Below, in pieces: positions 1-10,604 of a DNA stretch of 52,528 nucleotides. The notes under the pieces were generated by a model, which saw nothing but the letters and a program-made list of their open reading frames with translations, made no database searches and was not told the DNA's origin. The DNA is from Streptomyces scabichelini. Lineage in GTDB: Bacteria; Actinomycetota; Actinomycetes; Streptomycetales; Streptomycetaceae. The DNA lies in assembly GCF_011045015.1 (NCBI RefSeq), contig NZ_JAAKZY010000057.1, positions 1 through 52,528 on the forward strand, given 5' to 3'. Numbering within the stretch: position 1 is the first letter of the stretch; the number at the start of each line of letters is the position of its first letter. Both the position numbers and the translations under genes were made by a program.

Positions 1-102
1 GCCACGGAACCCGGCCCGGCGGAGCCCCCCGGCCCCGACCACAAGAACGGCCGCAGGCGCGACACGGCCCGCACCCACCCGGCGTACCGGAAGATTTTCT
101 GA
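1..102 (+). CDS. C-terminal end of an unidentified upstream gene (partial)
   Basis: An open frame enters from the left edge and ends in TGA at 100–102, giving 33 residues that finish in ...HPAYRKIF. It is rich in Pro, Arg and charged residues and has no recognisable motif. In S. coelicolor I remember ndk just upstream of mreB, but this tail does not look like an Ndk C-terminus, so I leave it unnamed. It could also be a chance open frame, since the sequence is too short to judge. Confidence 0.4.
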   Translation, partial: ATEPGPAEPPGPDHKNGRRRDTARTHPAYRKIF

Positions 103-374
103 CGTAGTGTCAAACCAAGTGCGCACCTGACCAGGGGCGGTTGCGAAAAAGGCGGGCGTAGCCTGGCATATGCGTGGCGATCGGGGGAACGCTTGCCTCC
201 ATTGGCTCGTCTCCACAAGCGAGGCGGCACATCATCTGCTGACAATGGCGAAGACCCTCGCGCGGTGTTCGGTGCAGGCGAGACTACGATGGAAGCCTTC
301 ACGTCACAGCGCTCAACCCTCGCCGACCTAACAAGCCATCAAAAGCTCCACTTGGGAAGGCCAGACGAATCCTG
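103..374 (+). promoter_or_regulatory. mreB upstream region, candidate promoter
   Basis: This 272-base stretch holds no convincing gene; a 60-codon frame at 193–375 has no family resemblance. A possible -35 TTGCGA (141–146) is followed 17 bases later by TGGCAT (164–169), a weak -10. From memory, several developmental promoters drive mreB in S. coelicolor, so other starts are likely here. The specific boxes are an inference. Confidence 0.3.
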
Positions 375-1406
375 ATGGGGAACTCAATGTCGTTCATCGG
401 CCGTGACATGGCTGTCGACCTCGGGACCGCCAACACGCTGGTGTACGTCAGGGGTCGAGGGATCGTACTCAACGAGCCGTCCGTCGTCGCGATCAACACC
501 AACACTGGTGGAATTCTCGCGGTCGGCGCGGAGGCGAAGAAGATGATCGGCCGGACACCCGGCAACATCGTCGCCGTGCGCCCGCTGAAGGACGGCGTCA
601 TCGCCGACTTCGAGATCACCGAGCGGATGCTCCGCTACTTCATCCTGAAGATCCACAAGCGGCGGTATCTCGCCCGTCCTCGTGTCGTGGTCTGTGTGCC
701 CTCCGGGATCACGGGCGTCGAGCGGCGCGCCGTCATCGAGGCCTCCTCGCAAGCCGGTGCGCGCCAGGTGCACATCATCGAGGAGCCGATGGCCGCGGCC
801 ATCGGCTCCGGCCTGCCGGTCCACGAGGCCACGGGCAACATGGTGGTGGACATCGGCGGCGGCACCACGGAGGTCGCGGTCATCTCGCTCGGCGGAATCG
901 TCACGGCACAGTCCATCCGCGTCGCGGGCGACGAACTGGACAACGCGATCATCCAGCACATCAAGAAGGAGTACTCGCTCCTCCTCGGTGAGCGGACGGC
1001 CGAGCAGATCAAGATCACCATCGGCTCTGCGTACGATCTCGACACCGACGAGCACACCGAAATCCGCGGCCGGGACCTCGTGTCCGGTCTGCCGAAGACC
1101 GTCGTCATCTCCGCGGCCGAAGTCCGGAAGGCCATTGAAGAGCCGGTCAACGCCATCGTCGACGCGGTGAAGACCACGCTCGACAAGTGTCCGCCCGAGC
1201 TCTCCGGTGACGTCATGGACCGGGGGATCGTTCTTACGGGTGGTGGTGCGCTGCTGCGCGGGCTCGACGAGCGGCTGCGGCGTGAGACCGGTATGCCGAT
1301 CCATATCGCCGAGGACCCGCTGGACAGCGTGGCGCTCGGCTCCGGCAAGTGCGTGGAGGAGTTCGAGGCGCTCCAGCAGGTGCTGGACGCCCAGCCCCGC
1401 AGATGA
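375..1406 (+). CDS. mreB: MreB, actin-like rod-shape/sporulation protein
   Basis: This is the bacterial actin homologue that polymerises on the inner membrane face and organises wall synthesis. In streptomycetes its main role is in sporulating aerial hyphae. The 343-residue length is normal. Visible motifs are the N-terminal phosphate-binding DLGTANT (residues 15–21), the central DIGGGTTEV and the C-terminal TGGGALLRGL of the actin/Hsp70 ATPase fold. The start is ambiguous. ATG 375 has GGGAAGG about 14 bases upstream. ATG 387 (Met5) has GGGGA (377–381) at a 5-base spacing and may be the true start. It heads mreBCD–mrdA–rodA, but a strong hairpin follows, so much of its mRNA may be monocistronic. 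Confidence 0.98.
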   Translation: MGNSMSFIGRDMAVDLGTANTLVYVRGRGIVLNEPSVVAINTNTGGILAVGAEAKKMIGRTPGNIVAVRPLKDGVIADFEITERMLRYFILKIHKRRYLARPRVVVCVPSGITGVERRAVIEASSQAGARQVHIIEEPMAAAIGSGLPVHEATGNMVVDIGGGTTEVAVISLGGIVTAQSIRVAGDELDNAIIQHIKKEYSLLLGERTAEQIKITIGSAYDLDTDEHTEIRGRDLVSGLPKTVVISAAEVRKAIEEPVNAIVDAVKTTLDKCPPELSGDVMDRGIVLTGGGALLRGLDERLRRETGMPIHIAEDPLDSVALGSGKCVEEFEALQQVLDAQPRR

Positions 1407-1416
1407 CGTAACTCTT

Positions 1417-1459
1417 CGATTCCGCCGTACGAGACGATCTCTTCTCGTGCGGCGGATCG
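1417..1459 (+). terminator. Hairpin between mreB and mreC (terminator/attenuator)
   Basis: A 13-bp stem pairs 1422–1434 with 1443–1455 (one G·U) around an 8-base loop. It is extended by CGAT (1417–1420) pairing ATCG (1456–1459) past a bulged T. No U-tract follows, as is common in Streptomyces. It probably stops or trims part of the mreB transcript before mreC. Confidence 0.7.
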
Positions 1460-1461
1460 TT

Positions 1462-1505
1462 GATATGGAGACATAAGCTCCCGCGATATGGAGACATAAG
1501 CTCCC
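1462..1505 (+). repeat. Perfect 21-bp direct repeat upstream of mreC
   Basis: Two identical 21-base copies lie at 1462–1482 and 1485–1505 (period 23), each starting GATATGGAGACATAAG. Each copy contains GGAG…CTCC, a short dyad. The AT-rich core stands out from the surrounding GC-rich DNA. A pair of operator sites or a local duplication at an internal mreC promoter would both fit. Confidence 0.8.
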
Positions 1506-1587
1506 ACATAGCGCCCCGGCGCCCCTGCCTCGGGGAGCCCTCCACAAGAACACAAGAATTCCGACGAGGAAGGCACGGCCGCCGCAC

Positions 1588-2541
1588 GTGAGGGACACAC
1601 GAGAGAGCCGGCTGCTCCTGGTGCTGCTGATCGCCATCGCGTTCGCATTGATCACGGTGGACATCCGCGGCGGCGAGGACTCACCCGTCGACGGGGCCCG
1701 CTCGGCCGCCGCCACGGTCTTCGGCCCGATCGAGGACGGGGTGTCCACCGCGGTCGACCCCGTCGGCAACGCGATCGCTGCGGTCCGCGACTCCGGCGAC
1801 CGGCACGACAGGGTCGCCCAACTGGAGCGTGACAACGCCGCGTTGAAGGCGAAGCTGGGCAGTGACGACCGTAACCGCAGCCGGCTGAAACAGCTCGACA
1901 AGATTCTGAAGACGGCGGGCGCCGGGCAGTACGGCATCAAGGGCGCCGAGGTCATCGCGATAGGAGCGGCCCAGGGCTTCTCCTGGACCGTCACCATCGA
2001 CGTCGGCGCGAACGACGGCATCAAGCGCGACATGACCGTCCTGAACGGTGACGGTCTGGTCGGGCGGGTGACCACCGTCGGGCCGAACACCGCCACCGTG
2101 CTGCTCGCCAGCGACCCGGACTTCACGGTCGGTACGCGCATGGAGGCCACCGACGAACTCGGCTTCGCCTCCGGCCAGGGCGACCGCCCGCTGCGCGTGG
2201 AGATGCTCAACGGCAAGGCCGAGATCAAGAAGGGCGACCGCCTCGTCACCTTCGGATCCCAGGCCGACAAGCCGTTCGTACCCGGCGTCCCCGTCGGCGT
2301 CGTCTCCCGCGTCGACCCCTCCGGCGGCGACCTGACCCGCACGATCTACGTCGAGCCGTACGTCGGCTTCACCAAGCTCGACATCGTCGGCGTCGTCACC
2401 GAGAACCCGCCCAGGGACCCCCGTGACCAGGTGCTGCCCCCCAAACCCAAGCCGACCCCCACGCCGACGGTGACCGTGACGGTCACCCCGTCGGCCGAGG
2501 TGCCCGCCGACGGCCTGCCGCAAGAGCAGCAAGAGCAGTAG
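1588..2541 (+). CDS. mreC: MreC, rod-shape determining protein
   Basis: This is a bitopic protein linking cytoplasmic MreB filaments to periplasmic PBPs. One N-terminal membrane segment (about residues 8–24, RLLLVLLIAIAFALITV) is followed by a coiled coil (about 70–110) and the MreC beta domain. The tail is Pro/Thr-rich and ends in Gln/Glu repeats. The start is GTG 1588. The nearest purine-rich SD, GAGGAAGG (about 1565–1573), is rather far at about 14 bases, but no better in-frame start precedes the membrane segment. The length of 317 residues is typical. Its stop shares bases with the SD of mreD. Confidence 0.97.
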   Translation: MRDTRESRLLLVLLIAIAFALITVDIRGGEDSPVDGARSAAATVFGPIEDGVSTAVDPVGNAIAAVRDSGDRHDRVAQLERDNAALKAKLGSDDRNRSRLKQLDKILKTAGAGQYGIKGAEVIAIGAAQGFSWTVTIDVGANDGIKRDMTVLNGDGLVGRVTTVGPNTATVLLASDPDFTVGTRMEATDELGFASGQGDRPLRVEMLNGKAEIKKGDRLVTFGSQADKPFVPGVPVGVVSRVDPSGGDLTRTIYVEPYVGFTKLDIVGVVTENPPRDPRDQVLPPKPKPTPTPTVTVTVTPSAEVPADGLPQEQQEQ

Positions 2542-2553
2542 GAGCTGAATCCC

Positions 2554-3222
2554 GTGCGCTTCAACCGAATGCTGCTCTCCGCCACCCTGGTGATCGTCGC
2601 CCTGGTGATCCAGGTGAGCATCCTCGCCCGCCTCCACCTCCCCGGCGCCGTACCGGACTTGCTGCTGCTCACCGTCCTGGGCCTCGCCCTGGTGTACGGC
2701 CACGTCGGCGGCGCCTTCGTCGGCTTCGGCGCCGGCCTCCTCGCCGACCTCGCGCCACCCGCCGACCATGCCGCCGGGCGCTACGCCCTCGTGCTGTGCG
2801 TCATCGGCTATCTCGTCGGCCTCGCCAAGCCCGACAACGGCCAGCTCAGGTCCGCGACCGGCCCGATGGTCGTGGTCGTCGCCGCCGCGATCGGCTCCAC
2901 ACTTCTGTACGCGGGAGTCGGCGCCCTCGTCGGCGACACCGCCGCCCGCCATGTGGGCCTGGGCAGCCTGCTGTTCACGGCCGCCCTGTACGACCTGCTG
3001 CTCGCGCCCTTCGTGGTCCCCGGGATCATGGCGCTGGCCCGGCGCGCCGACAACGACCCGCTCGCCGAGACCACCACCTCCGCCAAGACGGACGTCACCG
3101 CGGGCTGGCTGTCGTCCGGCACGGGGCTGCGGCTCGGTGGGCAGCGGGGTGGGCTCCGTATGAAGTCCGCGAAGTCGCGCGTTGCGCGGGCGGGACGGAT
3201 CAAGGGGGTCAAGCGGCTTTGA
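2554..3222 (+). CDS. mreD: MreD, membrane rod-shape determining protein
   Basis: This is a polytopic membrane protein of the Mre complex, 222 residues with about five hydrophobic segments in the first 170. The basic C-terminal tail (RAGRIKGVKRL) is probably cytoplasmic. The start GTG 2554 has AGGAG at 2540–2544, overlapping the mreC stop, so translation is likely coupled. An alternative frame in the same stretch encodes only Ser/Arg/Pro-rich noise. Function is by family and position between mreC and mrdA. Confidence 0.94.
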   Translation: MRFNRMLLSATLVIVALVIQVSILARLHLPGAVPDLLLLTVLGLALVYGHVGGAFVGFGAGLLADLAPPADHAAGRYALVLCVIGYLVGLAKPDNGQLRSATGPMVVVVAAAIGSTLLYAGVGALVGDTAARHVGLGSLLFTAALYDLLLAPFVVPGIMALARRADNDPLAETTTSAKTDVTAGWLSSGTGLRLGGQRGGLRMKSAKSRVARAGRIKGVKRL

Positions 3223-3304
3223 CCCCTGTCCCTACCCTTCCCATCCCTGAGGGCTGCGCCCCCAGACCCCCCTTGAGACGTCGTATTTCGGCTGCGGGTA
3301 CGCC

Positions 3305-3344
3305 GTGGCTTGTCGCGCAGTTCCCCGCGCCCCTAACGGGGCGC
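3305..3344 (+). repeat. Streptomyces intergenic palindromic element, copy 1 (terminator-like)
   Basis: The core GCGCAGTTCCCCGCGCCCC carries a 7-bp hairpin, GCGCCCC (3327–3333)/GGGGCGC (3338–3344), with loop TAAC. The same core recurs at 20093–20115 (partial) and twice, inverted, at 24137–24210. I recall this motif as abundant in Streptomyces intergenic regions. Here it probably trims or terminates transcripts between mreD and mrdA. Confidence 0.75.
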
Positions 3345-3382
3345 ATGTCCCGTACGCGTGTTGAGAGGGGGAGGCAGCAGCC

Positions 3383-5635
3383 GTGACCAATATTCCTGAG
3401 ACCGGGCGGACCCCACGGGTTCAGATTCGGCTCGTCATCATTCAGATTCTTGTGTTCTCCCTCCTTGCCACCCTCGGCGGACGCCTCTGGTATCTCCAGA
3501 TCCGCGAGGGCGACGCCTACGCCAAGGAGGCGTCCGGCAACCACGTTCAACAGGTCGTCAGCCCCGCCGTACGCGGCTCGATCCTCGACGCCCGCGGCGT
3601 GCCGATCGCCGACAACGAGACCCGGCTCGTGGTCTCCGCCTCGCGCACCGACCTGCTGAAGATGAAGGACGACGGCCAGGCGGTCCTCACCAAGCTCGCC
3701 GGCGTTCTGGGCATGAAGCCCAAGGACGTCATGGACAAGGTGCGGCTGTGCGACTCCAAGACGCCCCAGCCGTGCTGGAACGGCTCGCCCTACCAGCCGA
3801 TCCCCATCACCGACGAGGCCACGCCCAAGCAGGCCCTTCAGATCCGCGAACGCTCCGAGGCCTTCCCCGGCATCACCGCCGAGCCTCAGGCCGTACGCCG
3901 CTACGCGAGCCCCGGTGACGCCAACACCGCGCAGGTTCTCGGCTATCTCTCGCCCGTCACGGACGAGGAGATCAAGGAAGCGGAGAACACCGAGTCCCCG
4001 TATCTCCGCTCCGACATGGTCGGCCGGTCAGGGCTCGAGCGCGAGTACGACAAGCAGTTGCGCGGCAAGGCCGGCGTCACCCGCTACGAGGTCGACAACC
4101 TCGGGCGCGTCATGGGCGAGGCCAAGAGCGACCCGGCCGAGCCCGGCGCGAACCTCGTCACCAGCATCGACGCCCGCGTCCAGCGCGTCGCCGAGTACGA
4201 GCTGAACGACGCGATGAAGAAGGCCCGCGATGTGTACGACAAGAACACCGGCGAGAAGTACAAGGCGGACTCCGGCGCCGTCGTCGTCATGGAGGCCAAG
4301 ACCGGGCGCATCGTCTCCATGGCGTCCAGCCCGACGTACGACCCGAACGCCTGGGTCGGCGGAATCTCCGGCAAGGACTACGCCAGGCTCACCGGCAAGG
4401 ACTCCAACTACCCGCTCCTGAACCGGGCGATCCAGGGCCAGTCCGCACCCGGCTCCATCTTCAAGGTCATCCCGACGGCCGCCGCGATCAACGCGGGTTA
4501 CCCCTTCGACGGCCCGTACCAGTGCTCCAGCTCGTACTCCATCGGCGGCCAGGTCTTCAAGAACTTCGAGTCCAAGGGGTACGGCCCGATCAGCCTCGGC
4601 CGTGCCCTGGAGGTCTCCTGCGACACCGTCTTCTACCGGCTCGGCCACGAGGAGTGGAAGCGGGACGGCGGCACCAAGCCGAAGAAGAACCCTGACGACT
4701 GGTTCTACAAGACCGCCCACCAGTTCGGCCTCGGCAAGGAGACCGGTATCGACCTGCCGAACGAGGTCACCGGGCGCGTCCCCGACCGTCAGTGGAAGCA
4801 GGACTACTGGAAGGCCAACAAGAACTCCTGGTGCAAGACCGGCAAGAAGAGCGGCGACTACGCCGAGCGCATCGCGTACGAGAACTGCCTCGAGGGCAAC
4901 AAGATGCGTGCCGGTGACTCCGTCAACTACTCCATCGGCCAGGGCGACACGCTCGTCACACCGATCCAGATGGCCACGATCTACTCGGCGATCGCCAACG
5001 GCGGCACCCTCTACGACCCCACCGTCGGCAAGGCGATCGTCGGCGCCGACGGGAAGAGCGTCCAGGAGATCGCCCCGAAGTCGCACGGCAAGCTGCCGAT
5101 AACGCAGAAGACGCGCGACGAGATGGACGAAGCCCTCGCGGGAGTCGCCACCCGCGGTACGGCCGCCTGGCGTTTCGCCGATGTCGGCTGGCCGCAGGAC
5201 AAGATCCCGATGCACGCCAAGACGGGTACGGCCGAGGTCTACGGCAAGCAGACGACGTCGTGGTTCGCCACGTACACCAAGGACTACACGGTCGTCATGA
5301 CGATCTCCCAGGGTGGTACGGGTTCCGGCGCCTCGGGACCCGCCGTGCGCAACATCTACGACGCGCTGTACGGCGTCTCCGACGACGGCGACATCAACAA
5401 GAAGAAGGCCCTGCTGCCCGAGCCGCAGAAGAGCCTGCCGAAGATCGAGCCGGACGGTTCGATCGACTCCCCGAAGATCAAGCCGTACGTGCCGTCCCCT
5501 GAGGCGAGCGAGGGGGCCCAGCAGGTGGGAACCGGTGACGACCCGGCCGCCACGGTGCCCTCGCCGACCCCCGGCAACCGCGACACGCGAAGGCGCACCG
5601 ACCGCCGCAAGAAGAGGCGGAGGACCACCTCATGA
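3383..5635 (+). CDS. mrdA: Penicillin-binding protein 2 (class B transpeptidase)
   Basis: This is a membrane-anchored D,D-transpeptidase that cross-links peptidoglycan with RodA as glycosyltransferase partner. An N-terminal anchor (about residues 14–34) is followed by the dimerisation domain with R-G-S-I-L-D and R-R-Y motifs. The transpeptidase domain has Ser358-I-F-Lys361 (SxxK), Ser412-C-D (SxN position) and Lys613-T-G. The tail after residue 680 is Pro-rich and ends in a basic stretch. The length, 750 residues, is usual for actinobacterial PBP2. The GTG start is preceded by GAGGGGGAGGCAG. The stop overlaps the rodA start by four bases (ATGA), so the two are translationally coupled. From memory, PBP2 and MreC are phosphorylation targets in S. 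coelicolor. Confidence 0.97.
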   Translation: MTNIPETGRTPRVQIRLVIIQILVFSLLATLGGRLWYLQIREGDAYAKEASGNHVQQVVSPAVRGSILDARGVPIADNETRLVVSASRTDLLKMKDDGQAVLTKLAGVLGMKPKDVMDKVRLCDSKTPQPCWNGSPYQPIPITDEATPKQALQIRERSEAFPGITAEPQAVRRYASPGDANTAQVLGYLSPVTDEEIKEAENTESPYLRSDMVGRSGLEREYDKQLRGKAGVTRYEVDNLGRVMGEAKSDPAEPGANLVTSIDARVQRVAEYELNDAMKKARDVYDKNTGEKYKADSGAVVVMEAKTGRIVSMASSPTYDPNAWVGGISGKDYARLTGKDSNYPLLNRAIQGQSAPGSIFKVIPTAAAINAGYPFDGPYQCSSSYSIGGQVFKNFESKGYGPISLGRALEVSCDTVFYRLGHEEWKRDGGTKPKKNPDDWFYKTAHQFGLGKETGIDLPNEVTGRVPDRQWKQDYWKANKNSWCKTGKKSGDYAERIAYENCLEGNKMRAGDSVNYSIGQGDTLVTPIQMATIYSAIANGGTLYDPTVGKAIVGADGKSVQEIAPKSHGKLPITQKTRDEMDEALAGVATRGTAAWRFADVGWPQDKIPMHAKTGTAEVYGKQTTSWFATYTKDYTVVMTISQGGTGSGASGPAVRNIYDALYGVSDDGDINKKKALLPEPQKSLPKIEPDGSIDSPKIKPYVPSPEASEGAQQVGTGDDPAATVPSPTPGNRDTRRRTDRRKKRRRTTS

Positions 5636-6831
5636 CGGGCGCGAACGGCTTCTCCGTCTCCGGGTACGGCCCCCAACGCCCCGTCTGGGCACGGCTGTTC
5701 GCCCGCGACTCGCTGGCACGCCGGCTCGACTGGCCGATACTGCTCGCGGCCATCGCGCTCTCCTTGATCGGCGCGGCCCTCGTCTACTCGGCGACCCGCA
5801 ACCGCACCGAGCTCAACCAGGGCGACCCGTACTACTTCCTGGTCCGGCACCTGCTCAACTCGGGCATCGGCTTCGCCCTGATGATCGGCACGGTTTGGCT
5901 CGGCCACCGCACGCTGCGCACGGCCGTGCCCATCCTGTACGGCATCTCGGTGTTCCTGATCCTGCTGGTGCTGACCCCGCTCGGCGCGACGATCAACGGC
6001 TCGCACGCCTGGATCAAGCTCCCCGGCGGCTTCTCGCTCCAGCCCTCCGAGTTCGTGAAGATCACGATCATCCTGGGCATGGCGATGCTGCTCGCGGCCA
6101 GGGTCGACGCGGGCGACAAGCCGTACCCCGACCACCGCACGGTCCTGCAGTCCCTGGGCCTGGCCACCGTGCCGATACTGATCGTCCTGCTCATGCCCGA
6201 CCTCGGCTCGGTCATGGTCATGGTGATCATCGTGCTCGGCATACTGCTCGCCTCCGGTGCCTCCAACCGCTGGGTGTTCGGCCTCATGGGCACGGGCGCC
6301 GTCGGCGCGATCACGGTCTGGCAGCTGGGGATCCTCGACGAGTACCAGATCAACCGCTTCGCCGCCTTCGCCAACCCCGAACTCGACCCGGCCGGCGTCG
6401 GCTACAACACCAACCAGGCCCGGATCGCGATCGGTTCCGGTGGCCTCTTCGGCACCGGCCTCGGCAAGGGCTCGCAGACCACCGGCCAGTTCGTCCCCGA
6501 ACAGCAGACGGACTTCGTCTTCACGGTCGCGGGCGAGGAACTCGGCTTTCTCGGCGCGGGCCTGATCCTGCTGCTGCTCGGCGTCGTGCTGTGGCGGGCC
6601 TGCCGTATCGCCCGCGAGACGACTGAGCTGTACGGCACGATCGTCGCCGCCGGGATCATCGCCTGGTTCGCCTTCCAGTCCTTCGAGAACGTCGGCATGA
6701 CGCTGGGCATCATGCCGGTGGCGGGTCTGCCGCTGCCCTTCGTGTCGTACGGAGGGTCGTCGATGTTCGCCGTGTGGGTGGCTGTGGGGTTGTTGCAGTC
6801 GATCAGAGTGCAGCGGCCGATGTCCGCGTAG
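5632..6831 (+). CDS. rodA: RodA/SEDS peptidoglycan glycosyltransferase
   Basis: This SEDS-family polytopic membrane glycosyltransferase polymerises lipid II with PBP2. It has 399 residues with about ten hydrophobic segments. Conserved SEDS stretches are visible: the loop with GYNTNQARIAIGSGGLFG and Q-T-D-F-V-F…E-E-L-G-F, and the C-terminal PFVSYGGSS. The ATG at 5632 overlaps the mrdA stop by four bases, as expected for an obligate pair. The older Streptomyces name is sfr. It closes the mre cluster. Confidence 0.96.
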   Translation: MTGANGFSVSGYGPQRPVWARLFARDSLARRLDWPILLAAIALSLIGAALVYSATRNRTELNQGDPYYFLVRHLLNSGIGFALMIGTVWLGHRTLRTAVPILYGISVFLILLVLTPLGATINGSHAWIKLPGGFSLQPSEFVKITIILGMAMLLAARVDAGDKPYPDHRTVLQSLGLATVPILIVLLMPDLGSVMVMVIIVLGILLASGASNRWVFGLMGTGAVGAITVWQLGILDEYQINRFAAFANPELDPAGVGYNTNQARIAIGSGGLFGTGLGKGSQTTGQFVPEQQTDFVFTVAGEELGFLGAGLILLLLGVVLWRACRIARETTELYGTIVAAGIIAWFAFQSFENVGMTLGIMPVAGLPLPFVSYGGSSMFAVWVAVGLLQSIRVQRPMSA

Positions 6832-6863
6832 GCGGGGAGCGGGGATGTCGCCGGGGGAAGCGC

Positions 6864-6897
6864 GAAGTAACGCCCGGAAGGAAGTAACGCCCAGAAG
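6864..6897 (+). repeat. 17-bp tandem duplication downstream of rodA
   Basis: Two adjacent 17-base units, 6864–6880 and 6881–6897 (GAAGTAACGCCC[G/A]GAAG), differ at one position. They lie in the 146-base gap between rodA and the CYTH–CHAD gene. No function can be assigned. Confidence 0.7.
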
Positions 6898-6965
6898 AAC
6901 GTGAAATGTGTCTCGGATGGCGAGCGCGTGCCTTCTGGGGGCTGCCCCCGATATGGAATCGTGAC

Positions 6966-6971
6966 TAGATT
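6966..6971 (+). promoter_or_regulatory. -10 box for a leaderless CYTH–CHAD transcript
   Basis: TAGATT is followed by six bases and then the ATG at 6978, so a start at the usual +7 distance would coincide with the A of the ATG. No Shine–Dalgarno sequence is present. The -35 region (around CTGCCC, 6942–6947) is weak. Confidence 0.55.
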
Positions 6972-6977
6972 CGGTCC

Positions 6978-8576
6978 ATGGCGGACACAAAGCGGGAGAT
7001 CGAGCGTAAATACGAAGCCGGTGAGAGTACGGGGCTTCCGGATCTGACCGGCGTCAGCGGCGTCGCGGGCGTCATCGACAAGGGCGTCGCCGAACTCGAC
7101 GCGACCTACTACGACACGGCCGACCAGCGGCTCGCCGCCGCATCGATCACCCTGCGCCGCCGCACCGGAGGCGACGACGCGGGCTGGCACCTGAAACTGC
7201 CGGTCTCCGACGGCGTACGCGACGAGATCCACGCCCCGCTGTCCGACACGCTGCCCCGCACCCTGGCCGGACTCGTCCGCTCCCGCGTGCGCGACACCGA
7301 ACTGCTCCCCGTCGTACGGCTGAAGTCCGCGCGCGACGTCCGCCACCTCGTCGACGCCTCCGGCGGCCTGCTCGCCGAGGTCAGCGTCGACCGCGTACAC
7401 GCCGAGCGGCTCAGCGGCGGCGACGGTACGACGGAATGGACCGAGATCGAGGTCGAACTGGGCGACGACCGCGACCCCGCCTTCCTCGACAAGGTCGAGA
7501 AGAAACTCCGTAAGGCAGGCATCAGCCGCTCCAAGTCGGCGTCCAAACTGGCCAGAGCGCTGGGGGAGACCGGGCGGACGGGGGAGAACAGGCGGACTGG
7601 GGAGAACGGGAAGGCCGTACGCAAGAAGCCCAAGGCCGTTGCCACCAAGGCCGTCGCCACCGCCACCAAGGCCGTCGTCACCAAGGAGCCGGTCACCGCG
7701 GGCGACCACGTCCTCGCGTACGTACGCGACCAGCGTGACGCACTCGTCGAACTCGACCCCGCCGTACGGCGCGACGTGTACGACTCCGTGCACCGGATGC
7801 GAGTCGCCACCCGCCGCCTGCGCAGCAGCTTCCGCTCGTACGGGAAAGTCCTGGACCGGGCCGTCACGGACCCGATCGGCGACGAACTGAAGTGGCTGGC
7901 CGGGGAGTTGGGCGTCGACCGCGACCAAGAAGTGCTGACGGAGCGACTGACCACGGCCCTCGACGAGCTGCCGCGCGCCCTGTCCGTCGGCCCCGTCCGC
8001 ACCCGCCTGCGCACCTGGGCGCACGCCCGTCGCGGCGGATCGCGCCGCCGGCTGATCGCGGTCCTCGACGGGAAGCGGTACCTGGACCTGCTCGCCGCCC
8101 TCGACGCACTGATCGCCGAACCGCCACTGCTCAAGGCCGCCGCCGGACCGCCGGACAGAGTGATCGGCAAGGCCGTCCGCGGCGACTTCGCGAAGCTGTC
8201 CGCCCTGGTCGTGCAGTCCATGGAGGTGCCGGCAGGGCCGGACCGCGACCTCGCGATCCACGAGGCCCGCAAGAAGGCCAAGCGCACCCGGTACGCGGCG
8301 GAGGCAGCCACCAAGGCGCTGGGCGAGCCCGCCGTCGACATGGTCAGGTCGATGAAGTCCCTCCAGGGCCTGCTCGGCGACCACCAGGACAGCGTGATGG
8401 TCCGCCTCGCCCTGCGTGACCTCGCCACCCAGGCGCACGCGGCGGGGGAGAACTCCTTCACGTACGGGGTGCTGTACGGCAGGGAGGAGCAGCGGGCGGC
8501 GGCGGTCGAGCGGGCGCTGCCGGAGGCTTGGGGGTCGATCTTCGCCGCGGCCGGAGGGCTCCTTGGGACGCGTTAG
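6978..8576 (+). CDS. CYTH–CHAD domain protein
   Basis: The N-terminal CYTH domain (residues 1–200) opens with the diagnostic EIERKYE, the ExExK triphosphate-tunnel signature. A Lys/Ala-rich linker with repeated KAVATK units (about 205–240) leads to a C-terminal CHAD helical domain. That domain is recognised by HRMRVATRRLRSSFRSYG near its start and HEARKKAKRTRYAAEA later. CYTH proteins act on triphosphate or polyphosphate substrates, and CHAD domains bind polyphosphate, so a role in polyphosphate or triphosphate metabolism is likely. The 532-residue length fits the fused family. Translation is probably leaderless from 6978. Confidence 0.93.
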   Translation: MADTKREIERKYEAGESTGLPDLTGVSGVAGVIDKGVAELDATYYDTADQRLAAASITLRRRTGGDDAGWHLKLPVSDGVRDEIHAPLSDTLPRTLAGLVRSRVRDTELLPVVRLKSARDVRHLVDASGGLLAEVSVDRVHAERLSGGDGTTEWTEIEVELGDDRDPAFLDKVEKKLRKAGISRSKSASKLARALGETGRTGENRRTGENGKAVRKKPKAVATKAVATATKAVVTKEPVTAGDHVLAYVRDQRDALVELDPAVRRDVYDSVHRMRVATRRLRSSFRSYGKVLDRAVTDPIGDELKWLAGELGVDRDQEVLTERLTTALDELPRALSVGPVRTRLRTWAHARRGGSRRRLIAVLDGKRYLDLLAALDALIAEPPLLKAAAGPPDRVIGKAVRGDFAKLSALVVQSMEVPAGPDRDLAIHEARKKAKRTRYAAEAATKALGEPAVDMVRSMKSLQGLLGDHQDSVMVRLALRDLATQAHAAGENSFTYGVLYGREEQRAAAVERALPEAWGSIFAAAGGLLGTR

Positions 8577-8620
8577 TCTTGAGGGTCACCCCTGTCAAGC
8601 TCACGAAGGTCCCCACCACG

Positions 8621-10570
<1,950 letters not shown>

Positions 10571-10604
10571 GCACTCCCTGGGGGTCTCCTTAGCAGGGAT
10601 CTCC

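Noticed and set aside
193..375. 60-codon frame upstream of mreB
   Set aside because: No family resemblance, no SD, and it ends at the mreB start; the region is better read as promoter.
384..2342. Very long minus-strand frames opposite mreB–mreC and similar antisense frames throughout
   Set aside because: High GC creates open frames on all strands; their products are Arg/Pro/Gly-rich noise lying opposite clearly real genes.
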